Positions 55,401 through 60,800 of a DNA stretch of 64,000 bases are shown here, piece by piece; position 1 is the stretch's first letter, and each line of letters begins with the position of its first letter. Source of the DNA: Montifringilla adamsi (taxonomy: Eukaryota; Chordata; Aves; Passeriformes; Passeridae); assembly GCA_017590115.1 (NCBI GenBank), contig JAGGNK010011003.1, forward strand, positions 2,929,899-2,993,898, written 5' to 3'. A model generated the notes under the pieces. It searched no databases, had not been told where the DNA came from, and saw nothing but the letters and a program-made list of their open reading frames with translations. The translations under genes and the position numbers were made by a program.

Positions 55401-57822
55401 TCAGGGGGGTGACAAGGCTGGCACCAGGGGCTGGTCCCTGTCCCTGATGCTGCTGCAGACTTGCTGAAGCCTGGACTGACTTTGGGATGATGCAGTAGGG
55501 AAGGAAAAGGGAGCTGAGCAAATTATGGATGCAAGAAATGTAAACAAACTCCCTGATCATCCCAGCCAGGGTCTCTCTGCATTTCAGGAAAAGCAGTTTG
55601 ATGTATTTGTCTAGCTTGGACTCCAGGACTGATGCTGCTCACCCTGCCAGCCATCTGCCACATTGCTTTTAGTTCTGCAGGCCAAGAGAACATGCTCCCA
55701 CACTGACTGTCTGCTACCCTCCATTCTGACAGAAAAGCTTTAATACCTGACAGAGGTCAACAGCTTTAACACCCGACTTCAGCCCAGGCTGAGCAGGACT
55801 TAAACAGCACTTGTCAGTGAGTCAAGAGCTGGACACTGCCACCAACCTCTGACCAGGAGGAAGCATTTTCCCCAAAGAACCAGTATCAGCTTCTCTCCCT
55901 TAATCCTGAATGACATCAGTGGTCTGAAATGGGAACCTACCTGCAGGTACAGAGGTCTTGGACCTCTGCACACACCCTGGCTGCAATCACCACTAACGTG
56001 CCTTAAATGAGAAATTCTCATGGAAAACAGCAACCAAGAATACAAAATAATCAACAAAACCCCCACACAGCTTCGAAGCCCAGAGGAATAAAACACAACA
56101 AACCCCAAAACAGAGCAGGTAAAAGGGTGAGGCTGTCACTGCACCAGCAACACCATGCACAACACTTTGATTAAGCCATTGACATATCTGCTTTAGGGCA
56201 GAGAAATTTGGAAACATCAGGCAATCAAACTGTGAAGTCTGTGAAAGAATGTGATTAATGCAAAAATGTGATGAAACTAATGTGCTTGGCTCCAGAATTT
56301 CATGGCACACCCTATACTGGAACCAAATCTGATGGCTTCTTGGCGAGCAGTGCCCCTCTGTGTTCCCCAAACACGGTTATCCGTGTCCTCTTTGTTTTCT
56401 AGGTCTGATCAGAAAACAAAGCTTTTATTGTAGCTACATTTCTAAGGATGTATTTCCCAGGATATGTACCCATAAAAAGAGACGTGTACATGCATATATA
56501 CTCTGAATAATTGCGCAGAATTTCACTCTTCCCTCCTGAGACATAAAAGAGCCAAGTGTTATTAAATTTACGGCGAGTTCGTTGTAGTTTTCACATAATT
56601 TTCTTGATGCACTGCAGATTTTTTAACAGGCTGCTGCTTCCTTTCCTGTTTAATGCTAAGGTACTTGTCCAGTCTCAGCTATGCCAACATCCTGGATTTC
56701 TGTCTAGTTTATCAGCCCCAGGGGCAAATTTTCTCTCCTCCTCTGCCCTTCAGCTTTGTGCGGAAAAGGAATACAGGGGCCTGCAGAGTTCAGGATGCAA
56801 CAAAGGACTGCAACTCAGATTACCAGCACTGTGGTCAGCACAAGGCTGATCTTTCACGGACGGCAGACACACATCAGGATTCACTCCATGGCTGTGACCT
56901 CTAATTACAGGAGGCTGGGCATGACACCAGCATCCAGGCAGGGGCAGGGGGCAGGAACAGAAGCAGACCTGGTATTTGTTGACTCACATTTGGTATTGTG
57001 GCTTTTGCAGTTGATTTTCTCTTGGTTATGGGCCTGCTTTATGTCTAATTTTTCTTTCATTGCAAAAAGATGTTCATGTGCACATTGGAATGTGCTCTCC
57101 AGGGGAAGACACACAATATAACTGTGATGCAAAGGAAAATATTATACACAAGGCAGATGCAGAGGGGTTCAAAGAACTGCCTGTCTGAGGGCAAACTTCC
57201 TCATCACTCTGCACACCTTCTCTAAGCAGCCTTCTCCTTAGGCTGCAAAGTTCAAAACTGTAGGAAATGATGCTCAGTTCAACACACTCAGTTCCATGGG
57301 GGCTGTAAGCTACAGCACCCCACTGTCACCTGACAATGACCACCCAAACAGGGAGTGCCTTTGGGGGAATCCACCTGCCCGTACCACACAGGCTCTTGGC
57401 AAGTGAGCAGGTGCCTACAAACAGCCCGAGAACATGCAAGAACATAGGTACAATTTTCCCCCAGTGTGCAGAGGAGATCTCTTTGGGGACAGTCTGGGCA
57501 GCTCTCATACCATGCCTTCCAGAATTGTTTAGTTTTGGAAATAAAGTGCGTGCAGATGCAAGCTGAGTTGGATGAACAAATGATTCCTTCACAGGATGGT
57601 TGTTGGCTGTGAGACACACTGGACTCTAAATACACAGCAAAGAAGCAAAACCAGCTCCAAATACTCACACATTGGTTTGAGCTGCCCGATGAGCTCCTCT
57701 TTTGTCCACTTTGCCCATTCCTTCTTGTCGGTGTTTATGGAGCACAGGATGGGGCCGCACGGTTTCCCGCAGTCCTCGATGGCCGGCACGTTCAGGTAGT
57801 GCACCAACACAATGTCTGGGTT
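5110..57822 (-). CDS. CAMTA1: CAMTA1, calmodulin-binding transcription activator 1 (partial, 18 exons)
   Basis: CAMTA1 is a nuclear transcription factor of the CAMTA family, most active in brain and heart, that binds DNA through a CG-1 domain and calmodulin through IQ motifs. The join in transcript order is 57822-57669, 47419-47279, 45028-43173, 42034-41908, 41199-41065, 28639-28500, 28236-28040, 27702-27624, 26806-26491, 26130-25607, 24471-24284, 23914-23668, 23214-23143, 22110-22090, 19649-19456, 19266-19192, 14483-14453, 5142-5110. It encodes 1509 residues: end of CG-1 (1-99), activation region (100-717), TIG (718-805), helix (806-851), ankyrin repeats (about 880-1000), linker (1050-1368), IQ region (1350-1490). 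Human CAMTA1 is about 1673 aa, so roughly 164 N-terminal residues lie outside the window. No frameshift or stop interrupts it. Phase and motif match make the assignment firm; it is not CAMTA2. Confidence 0.97.
7801..8885 (-). mobile_element. CR1 LINE, 5'-truncated, with reverse-transcriptase remnant
   Basis: The low end reads as the reverse complement of the avian CR1 3' tail (an AATCACAGAATCATAGAA-type terminus followed by GGTTGGAAGGGACCT), so the element's sense strand is minus. On that strand, near 8500-8860, a translated stretch shows FDTVLYDSLVSKLE, then GWMKNWLVGHMQRAVV, WRPVMSGV, typical of the CR1 reverse transcriptase. Stops and frame breaks follow. It is about 1.1 kb of a full-length element near 4.5 kb, so it is dead. 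It lies in a CAMTA1 intron in the gene's orientation. Confidence 0.9.
12385..12402. repeat. Short CA microsatellite
   Basis: An ACACACAC run of about 16-18 bases inside a CAMTA1 intron. Confidence 0.8.
14239..14244 (-). promoter_or_regulatory. Second RBFOX motif UGCAUG
   Basis: The transcript sense reads TGCATG about 210 nt downstream of the 31-nt microexon. A further GCATG lies at 14200-14204. Confidence 0.4.
14381..14386 (-). promoter_or_regulatory. RBFOX motif UGCAUG downstream of 31-nt microexon
   Basis: The transcript sense reads TGCATG, 66 nt downstream of the microexon donor. RBFOX proteins bound downstream of an exon generally promote inclusion, notably in neurons and muscle. A second TGCATG is at 14239-14244 and a GCATG at 14200-14204, so three motifs fall within about 255 nt. 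Confidence 0.5.
14453..14483 (-). CDS. CAMTA1: CAMTA1 31-nt frame-switching microexon
   Basis: It encodes PLVDHRLYKR after completing a Ser codon (AG from the previous exon plus C). The donor is a strong GTGAGT; the acceptor is a weak ACTCTAAAG. The length, 31 nt, is not a multiple of three, so inclusion or skipping sets the frame of the last exon. Inclusion gives the canonical tail described for human CAMTA1. A TGC lies 10 nt upstream of the acceptor, a placement favoured by the neural microexon regulator SRRM4. The exon was found by matching the known CAMTA1 C-terminus to sequence flanked by AG and GT. Confidence 0.92.
14484..19191 (-). other. CAMTA1 intron upstream of the 31-nt microexon
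   Basis: A 4.7 kb intron. I see no further exon, RNA gene or recognisable repeat in it. Confidence 0.75.
19192..19266 (-). CDS. CAMTA1: CAMTA1 exon: C-terminal basic calmodulin-binding helix
   Basis: It encodes SSLLTKKQDQAARKIMRFLR followed by RCRH (residues 1465-1488), a basic amphipathic helix at the end of the IQ region and a plausible calmodulin-binding segment. It has 75 nt, begins by completing an Arg codon and ends with a 2-nt overhang AG. That overhang is what lets the downstream splicing choice change the frame. Donor GTATGA, acceptor TGTGTTTAG. Confidence 0.96.
19456..19649 (-). CDS. CAMTA1: CAMTA1 exon: IQ motifs
   Basis: Residues 1400-1463, from YALYKKMTQAA to IVQQKL. It holds three IQ-like helices with the Ile-Gln core: AAILIQSKFRSYYEQ, AAMLIQQYYRSYKE and a weaker AATIVQQKLR. 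These bind calmodulin or calmodulin-like light chains in the CAMTA family. 194 nt; the acceptor CTGTTGTAG and donor GTGAGC are both good. Confidence 0.97.
19650..22089 (-). other. CAMTA1 intron between IQ exon and 21-nt microexon
   Basis: A 2.4 kb intron with the CR1 element at 19899-20195 and an adjoining A/C-rich patch (about 20195-20235). Nothing else was seen. Confidence 0.75.
19899..20195 (-). mobile_element. CR1 LINE 3' fragment
   Basis: The plus strand begins TAGAATCATAAAATAG and continues with GGTCATCTAGTCCAACC and a CCATCCAGCCTGCTCTTGAA-like stretch, the reverse complement of the CR1 3' region. It is about 300 bp, heavily 5'-truncated and non-coding, inserted in an intron in the same orientation as the gene. 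Confidence 0.85.
22090..22110 (-). CDS. CAMTA1: CAMTA1 21-nt microexon in the IQ region
   Basis: It encodes exactly LTWIALK, a heptapeptide known from CAMTA1 between the exons ending KYKQ and starting YALYKK. Both flanking junctions are phase 0, so it can be skipped without frameshift. It has an AAG acceptor (TTCTTCCCAAG) and a GTAATA donor, both below consensus, suggesting regulated inclusion. Skipping would shorten the spacing between two IQ motifs by seven residues. Confidence 0.92.
22111..23142 (-). other. CAMTA1 intron upstream of the 21-nt microexon
   Basis: A 1.0 kb intron. It contains an A/C-rich low-complexity patch (22496-22622, AAAACC- and CAACAA-type units) and no gene. Confidence 0.75.
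22496..22622. repeat. A/C-rich low-complexity tract
   Basis: Runs of A broken by C, including a CAACAACAACAA stretch. A similar patch is at 31569-31697. They could be decayed oligo(A) or simple repeats; their origin is not identified. Confidence 0.65.
23143..23214 (-). CDS. CAMTA1: CAMTA1 exon: first full IQ motif
   Basis: 72 nt, 24 residues from GRPLREQQEVAAAVIQRC to YRKYKQ (1369-1392). The core VIQRCYRKYK is a good IQ consensus. Both ends are phase 0. The frame stays open past the GTAATC donor into the intron, but that extension does not resemble CAMTA1 and is not counted. Confidence 0.96.
23215..23667 (-). other. CAMTA1 intron
   Basis: 453 nt, nothing recognised. Confidence 0.7.
23668..23914 (-). 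CDS. CAMTA1: CAMTA1 exon: conserved linker leading into IQ region
   Basis: Residues 1287-1368. It begins SLYSEPLTPSSNTSLSPAGS, then the highly conserved SEIAFEKPSLPSAADWSEFL and LTLSDHEQRELYEAA, and ends LVQTVFRKYK, which forms an early IQ-like helix. 247 nt; acceptor GGTATTTCAG, donor GTATGT. The Leu-Tyr-Ser at the start differs from the Ala-Tyr-Asn I recall for human; otherwise it is close. Confidence 0.96.
23915..24283 (-). other. CAMTA1 intron
   Basis: 369 nt, nothing recognised. Confidence 0.7.
24284..24471 (-). CDS. CAMTA1: CAMTA1 exon: MMTLAEHIIEATPDRIK block
   Basis: Residues 1224-1285: VNMMTLAEHIIEATPDRIK, then NFVPMESLLVERTD, then SWLASYLADVDHLPSAAQI. The first and last blocks are hallmarks of vertebrate CAMTA1. 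188 nt; acceptor CCTTGGCAG, donor GTCAGTG. A long plus-strand open frame overlaps it and is discussed separately. Confidence 0.96.
24472..25606 (-). other. CAMTA1 intron
   Basis: 1.1 kb. The opposite (plus) strand stays open from 24307 to 25326 in one frame; otherwise nothing is recognised. Confidence 0.7.
25607..26130 (-). CDS. CAMTA1: CAMTA1 exon: low-complexity linker with basic patch
   Basis: 524 nt, residues 1050-1223, starting LRRPRSEPSSYYSSETQKDY. The stretch PAPKKHKLSPEYFQ is basic and resembles a nuclear localisation signal. The rest is Ser/Gln/Glu-rich and the least conserved part of the C-terminal half compared with what I recall of human CAMTA1. It ends MDELQ in phase 0 at a GTAAAC donor. 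Confidence 0.95.
26131..26490 (-). other. CAMTA1 intron
   Basis: 360 nt, nothing recognised. Confidence 0.7.
26491..26806 (-). CDS. CAMTA1: CAMTA1 exon: ankyrin repeats, C-terminal part
   Basis: 316 nt, residues 944-1048. It begins MWACALGHMDAAVVLYKWD, the second half of an ankyrin repeat, then SIPDSLGRLPLAIARSRGHV, a further repeat. It continues into KLAECLEQLQRDEQ and a Ser/Thr-rich tail with a conserved ESWVSQWHSE motif. Ankyrin repeats mediate protein contacts. Acceptor TTCTTCTTTAG, donor GTAAAG. Confidence 0.97.
26807..27623 (-). other. CAMTA1 intron
   Basis: 0.8 kb, nothing recognised. Confidence 0.7.
27624..27702 (-). CDS. CAMTA1: CAMTA1 exon: ankyrin inter-repeat segment
   Basis: 79 nt encoding TKHADSIDLELEVDPLNVDH followed by FSCTPL (918-943). 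It carries an acidic insert and the FSCTPL that starts the next ankyrin repeat. It appears virtually identical to the human sequence I recall. Acceptor CCCTGCAG, donor GTAAGA. Confidence 0.97.
27703..28039 (-). other. CAMTA1 intron
   Basis: 337 nt, nothing recognised. Confidence 0.7.
28040..28236 (-). CDS. CAMTA1: CAMTA1 exon: start of ankyrin domain
   Basis: 197 nt, residues 852-916. It contains CFESRVVVVCEKMMSRACWA, then FRGMTLLHLAAAQGYATLIQ, the first canonical ankyrin repeat (TLLHLAAAQGY). It ends KWR with a split Arg codon. Acceptor TGGTGTTTCAG, donor GTAAGA. Confidence 0.97.
28409..28450. repeat. A42 homopolymer (U42 in the CAMTA1 transcript)
   Basis: An uninterrupted run of 42 A on plus. 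In the pre-mRNA it is a poly(U) tract starting 49 nt downstream of the donor of the exon at 28500-28639. Its length is likely polymorphic or assembly-dependent. Confidence 0.9.
28500..28639 (-). CDS. CAMTA1: CAMTA1 exon: helical segment plus Gly/Ser linker
   Basis: 140 nt, residues 806-851. It starts DNQFRMSILERLEQMERRMA (the first Asp codon is split), a charged helix likely to pair or oligomerise, followed by GSQQHKQ and a Gly/Ser/Asn linker that varies between species. Acceptor CTCCCACCCAG, donor GTATGA. Confidence 0.96.
31569..31697. repeat. A-rich low-complexity tract ending in a G run
   Basis: CAAAA- and CAACAA-type units end in a poly(A) stretch followed by about 10 G. Source unknown. 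Confidence 0.65.
32977..33001. repeat. T25 homopolymer
   Basis: An uninterrupted T run within the large intron. Confidence 0.85.
36872..37282. other. Assembly gap (411 N)
   Basis: A run of N inside the GC-rich island, the kind of sequence that short reads often fail to cover. Frames drawn across it are artefacts. Confidence 1.
37283..37323 (-). promoter_or_regulatory. CCAAT - CRE - GC-box promoter-like array
   Basis: Read on the minus strand: CCAAT (37323-37319), then a perfect palindromic CRE TGACGTCA (37309-37302), then a GC box GGCGGGGCGG (37300-37291), then the gap. This order is that of a typical NF-Y/CREB/Sp1 promoter. It would place a start site inside the gap and transcribe in the CAMTA1 sense. 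The CRE is symmetric and CCAAT works both ways, so antisense transcription is possible. Confidence 0.5.
41065..41199 (-). CDS. CAMTA1: CAMTA1 exon: second half of TIG domain
   Basis: 135 nt, residues 761-804: HDTGLVTLQVAFNNQIISNS, VVFEYKARALPTLPSSQHDW, LSLD. This is the C-terminal beta-strand half of the IPT/TIG immunoglobulin-like fold, which contributes to DNA contact or dimerisation. Acceptor CCTTTTAG, donor GTAAGA. Confidence 0.97.
41200..41907 (-). other. CAMTA1 intron within TIG domain
   Basis: 0.7 kb, nothing recognised. Confidence 0.7.
41908..42034 (-). CDS. CAMTA1: CAMTA1 exon: first half of TIG domain
   Basis: 127 nt, residues 718-759: GGVKVLITGPWQEASNNYSC, LFDQISVPASLIQPGVLRCY, CP. 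The pattern KVLITGPW...CLF...VP..LIQPGVLRCY is diagnostic of CAMTA TIG domains. Acceptor TTTCCTCACAG, donor GTAAGG. A CpG island begins immediately upstream in the transcript. Confidence 0.97.
42045..42640. promoter_or_regulatory. CpG island abutting the TIG exon
   Basis: CpG-dense sequence begins within about 40 nt of the TIG exon acceptor and continues to about 42640. It could be an internal promoter or a by-product of the GC-rich minisatellite inside it. No TATA box or clear start site is visible. Confidence 0.4.
42171..42430. repeat. GC-rich minisatellite, core CCGGTGCCG
   Basis: Sixteen imperfect copies of a roughly 16-17 bp unit with core CCGGTGCCG (variants CCCGTGCCG, CCGGTACCG), separated by CCTCAGC, TTTCCAGC or CTCCCTGC spacers. 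The open frames over it are repeat artefacts. Confidence 0.85.
42778..42975 (+). CDS. Unrecognised 65-codon ORF antisense to CAMTA1 (doubtful)
   Basis: The frame starts MEGKAELIKAVQALNYSPGN and ends FCSDAS. It has a favourable start context (G at -3 and G at +4) and lies about 140 nt past the CpG island at 42045-42640. I do not recognise the product; no signal peptide, membrane segment or domain is apparent. It could be a chance frame or part of a divergent non-coding transcript. Confidence 0.15.
   Translation: MEGKAELIKAVQALNYSPGNISDKCKEQLQFANTTALLGLGSTMKPSCGEDLAFNETIPFCSDAS
43173..45028 (-). CDS. CAMTA1: CAMTA1 large exon: transactivation region
   Basis: 1856 nt, residues 100-717. It begins AGSSVHHKCNSAKHRIISPK, with a Lys/Arg-rich segment (SSREKRNGKVAKP). 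It continues through a long Ser/Thr/Gln/Asn-rich region with blocks typical of CAMTA1: FDPDCFLNNPKQGQTYGGGG, TLEQMDFSAIDSNKDY, MELNLDHFDISFSNQF and SDLINDFISVEGG, and ends FMVTDYSPEWSYPE. The DFDISF / DLINDFISVEGG part is acidic-hydrophobic, like an activation domain. The frame is intact throughout. Acceptor TTCTGGTACAG, donor GTAAGT. Confidence 0.98.
45029..47278 (-). other. CAMTA1 intron
   Basis: 2.25 kb with moderate GC near 45380-45600. No exon, repeat or RNA gene was recognised. Confidence 0.75.
47279..47419 (-). CDS. CAMTA1: CAMTA1 exon: C-terminal edge of CG-1 domain
   Basis: 141 nt, residues 53-98: HGIKWTCSNGNSSSGFSVEQ, LVQQILDSHQTKPQPRTHNC, LCTGTL. The Phe codon before it and the Gly codon after it are split across introns. 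It completes the CG-1 DNA-binding domain and the conserved cysteine-containing THNCLC segment after it. Acceptor CTCTTTGCAG, donor GTGAGT. Confidence 0.97.
50361..50380. repeat. G20 homopolymer
   Basis: Twenty uninterrupted G on plus. It can form stacked G-quadruplex structures in principle; its length is prone to sequencing error. Confidence 0.9.
51950..52200. other. GC-rich intronic block with CCT-repeat
   Basis: CpG-bearing sequence beside the minisatellite, including a CTCCTCCTC triplet run (about 52110-52140). It resembles a small CpG island; the open frames on both strands reflect composition. Confidence 0.5.
52196..52505. repeat. 30/36-bp minisatellite, nine copies
   Basis: The unit contains GGGATAAGGGCCGGGATCAG followed by CACCGGGACC, with an optional 6-bp insert (GGAACT or GGGACT). 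The GGGATCAGCAC core occurs nine times. Units are multiples of three, so long frames stay open on both strands (Arg/Asp/Gln/His-rich on plus, Val/Leu/Ile/Pro-rich on minus). These are not treated as genes. Confidence 0.9.
52913..53128 (-). mobile_element. CR1 LINE 3' fragment
   Basis: The plus strand begins AGAATCACAGAATCACTGGG, then GTTGGAAGAGACCTTCAAGA and CATCGAGTCCAACC, the reverse complement of an avian CR1 3' end. About 215 bp, 5'-truncated and non-coding, in a CAMTA1 intron in the gene's orientation. Confidence 0.9.
57669..57822 (-). CDS. CAMTA1: CAMTA1 exon: central-to-C-terminal CG-1 domain (first exon visible)
   Basis: 154 nt, residues 1-51 of the visible protein: NPDIVLVHYLNVPAIEDCGK, PCGPILCSINTDKKEWAKWT, KEELIGQLKPM. 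This is the distinctive CG-1 sequence of CAMTA1. It ends with one base of a split Phe codon at a GTGAGT donor. Acceptor TCCCTGCAG. The earlier CG-1 exons, ending just before Asn, lie beyond 64000. Confidence 0.97.
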
Positions 57823-60800
57823 CTGCAGGGACACCAGAGCAAGAGTTATGTTGCTGAGGCCAGCACACTCTGCATCTACTTCCTAATTAAAACTGGGGCA
57901 GCAAGCATCATGAGCAGACCCAGATTGTATGGGATTTCCTCAAATCCTTTAAAAGAGGAGTGGCTGACAGTTTGCACATGGCTTCCCCCATCCTGAGGGC
58001 CCTCGGCTTGCAACTCTCCTGCTCCACTGGTATGCTCAGCATGAACCTCTTTTCCAACCCTTGCAACACCAAATACCTGGAATATTCCTATGAACATCAC
58101 TGACGATGAACACCAGGTAATATGCTTTGGTTTAAAGGACCTTTTGTTCATTTGAGACAATGCTTCCATCAGTCCTGGTCCACATCAGTCTTTTTTTGAA
58201 TATACAGAAAGTCACCTGAGAACATCAGGAACAGCCACACTCTCCATACAGTGACAGAAAGGAGGGAGGAGCCAAGGAGGCTCACAGTGTTACAGAGCAC
58301 CCCAAACATGGGCTCTTTACAGACAAGCCTGTAATTCCTTCTCCTTTGAAGATGTTTGCAAACTGCAGAGGGTTGGGACTGGAAAAGCCCCTTGCAGGAC
58401 AGCTGCAGGAGGACAGAGCTGCCTGCTCCTGCAGGCTGATCCTGCAACTGATCCTACAGCTGATCCTGCAGGTGGATCCCACAGCTGATCCCACAGGCTG
58501 ATCCTGCAACTGATCCCACAGCTGATCCTGCAGGTGGATTCCACAGCTGATCCCTCAGCTGATCCCACAGGTGGATCCCAGAGCAGATCCTGCAGGTGGA
58601 TCCCACAGCTGATCCCACAGCTGACCCCGCTCCCCTCTCCCTTCCCGGGGCTGCAGGGACAGACCCTGCTCTGGTGCCCTGCGGTGCTGTCCCACCACGT
58701 GGAGCAGGAGCTGAGCTCTGTTACCACCCTGTGAGAAAATGAATCATCCTAACAGCAGCAGCAACAACTCTACCAGTTCCCCAACAGCATCCCAGGGAGA
58801 TTGTTCAATAGATAATAACAAGATTGAGGAGATGATTTCTTTCCCTTAAGTCATTTACTCCTAAGTTCGCAAACTTTAATGACTGCTTTGGAATTATTTA
58901 TAAAAATAAATAGGATAATGGTGTAATTAAAACTCTAATGTTTCGTTAATGCTGTTAGAGCCCTGTTCCGAGGGGGAGTGGGAACACAACCACTCATCCA
59001 CTTGCACAGGTTGTGCTGATGGGAGCACTTGCTCATGAAACCAGGGGAGAGCTGGAGCAGGACAGGGACACCTTCCCCAAGGAGAGCTGAGGAGGGAAAT
59101 TCTGGTGGGCAAAGCACAGCACTGAAGCCCAGCATGCTGGAGCTGCCCCAAGAGCAGCCCAGGGCAGGGGCAGGGTGGCATCCAGCACTGCTGTGTGTGG
59201 GGTGACCACGACCCTCTCGCGCACCCTGCACTCAGGGAGCATCCTGCACATCCCCAGGACCAGAGGGAGCTGGCCACGGCTCCCAGCTCCTCCAGGCTGG
59301 CACTGGGGAGGCCACTGGTGCCTGTGCACAGCAAGATGAAAAGCAGAGCAGCCCCGCAGAGCATCCCCTTGGTGACCAGATACATCCCTCTGTCTGGAGG
59401 ACAAGCTCGAAAGAGCTTAGGAAAAATTTCCTTAGGTTAGGAAAATATGCAAGCAGGAACTTGCATTTTCCCCCTCGATAGATAGAACTGCAAGCAGGGG
59501 ATTCTCAGTGAAGATTCCGTGAGAAAGCAGTATCAAATTGTTGCAGCCAGTGCTAAAAGAGTTGTACTGCACAGGAAAGAGGCAGTGCTGGTTTGTCACC
59601 AAGCAGGTCAGGATTATGGGGCCTCCTGGCTTCAGTGCAGCACAGGCAAGTGGACCTCAGCAGTGGAACAGGCACTGGAATTTTTACTTTTTATACATAA
59701 AAGCATATAAAACAAGCTAAAACCAAGCAGGTTTGTTCCTTATGCTTACATCTAAAAGCTGACCTCAGAATGACAAATCTCAAGAATGCCAATCTACTTG
59801 GTGAACTGAAATGTTTTGACATGAATGAACAGCATACATATGTTTTGGAAAACTCACAATTAGCAGCAAATCACTATTTGTGGTGACCTACCAGGAGAGC
59901 AAGAGAGATGCGAAAGACTGAAGGAAAAACTACAAATGTAACTTCCACACAGGAAAGGCATCAGGACAGTGGACACAGCAGGGCAGAAGCCCTTCCCTGG
60001 GGTGGCAGGGGGGAATGAGGGGAGCCTGCACTGGGCTGCAGATGGCTCTGGAAACATTCCTGCTAGAAATCTGCCCATCATCCCAGTGCCTGCAGCCTCA
60101 GCAGAGTTGCTCTGCTTCCCCCAACCCGAGTGGAAGGTGCTGCCATCTGTCCCTGACCTGGGCAAGGCTCCTTGGCTTCTCCTGCCTCCTCAGGGTGGCA
60201 GAGGAACTGCTCCACTGCTGCTGGGGGTAAGCAGGAGATGGTGCAACAAGTGGTTAAACACAACAAGTCCTTGGTTTTGATGAAGAAAAATGCAACTGCA
60301 ACATCTGTCTGACTCTTGTTTGAAGCTTCATCAGCACTAAGTGGTCAATAAATCAGACTGGCATGGCGTTACATTTCTTCCATGGCTTAACCATTAATCT
60401 AATGCCAGTTCTCATGAAAAATGAAGGAGAAAAACTTTGTGATGGTGAAAGTGTACACATTATCCAGAAAGTGATAATGGCACATAATGGTGCTTGCAGC
60501 CCTCCATCCCAGTGGCTGGAGTAGCCTGGCAGCCTCCTCTGCTGTCACCACACACCATGGAAATTATCTGATTAAAACAGGGATTGTTTGTTCCACCAGC
60601 CTGCTCCACGTGGGGATTTTTCACAGGAGCAGAAACACCAAACTGGAACAGTTCCAGCAGGTGGGGGGCCGTGGGCAGCCAGCACAGGGCTGACCAGTGC
60701 TGGGGTGAAGGCATGGTCAGCTCCTCCAGAGCTCCACGACGGCTCATCCACAGGGGAAACTCTCATTTCAGCAACCACCTTTTGCTTCTTCACTTCCCAG

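Larger units (their letters stand above)
47420..57668 (-). other. CAMTA1 10.2 kb intron
   Basis: It contains a G20 run (50361-50380), a GC-rich block with a 30/36-bp minisatellite (about 51950-52510), a CR1 fragment (52913-53128) and a short CA repeat near 54688. A CCTAGAATCATAAAGG scrap at 51294-51309 may be a tiny CR1 tail. The rest shows nothing. Confidence 0.75.
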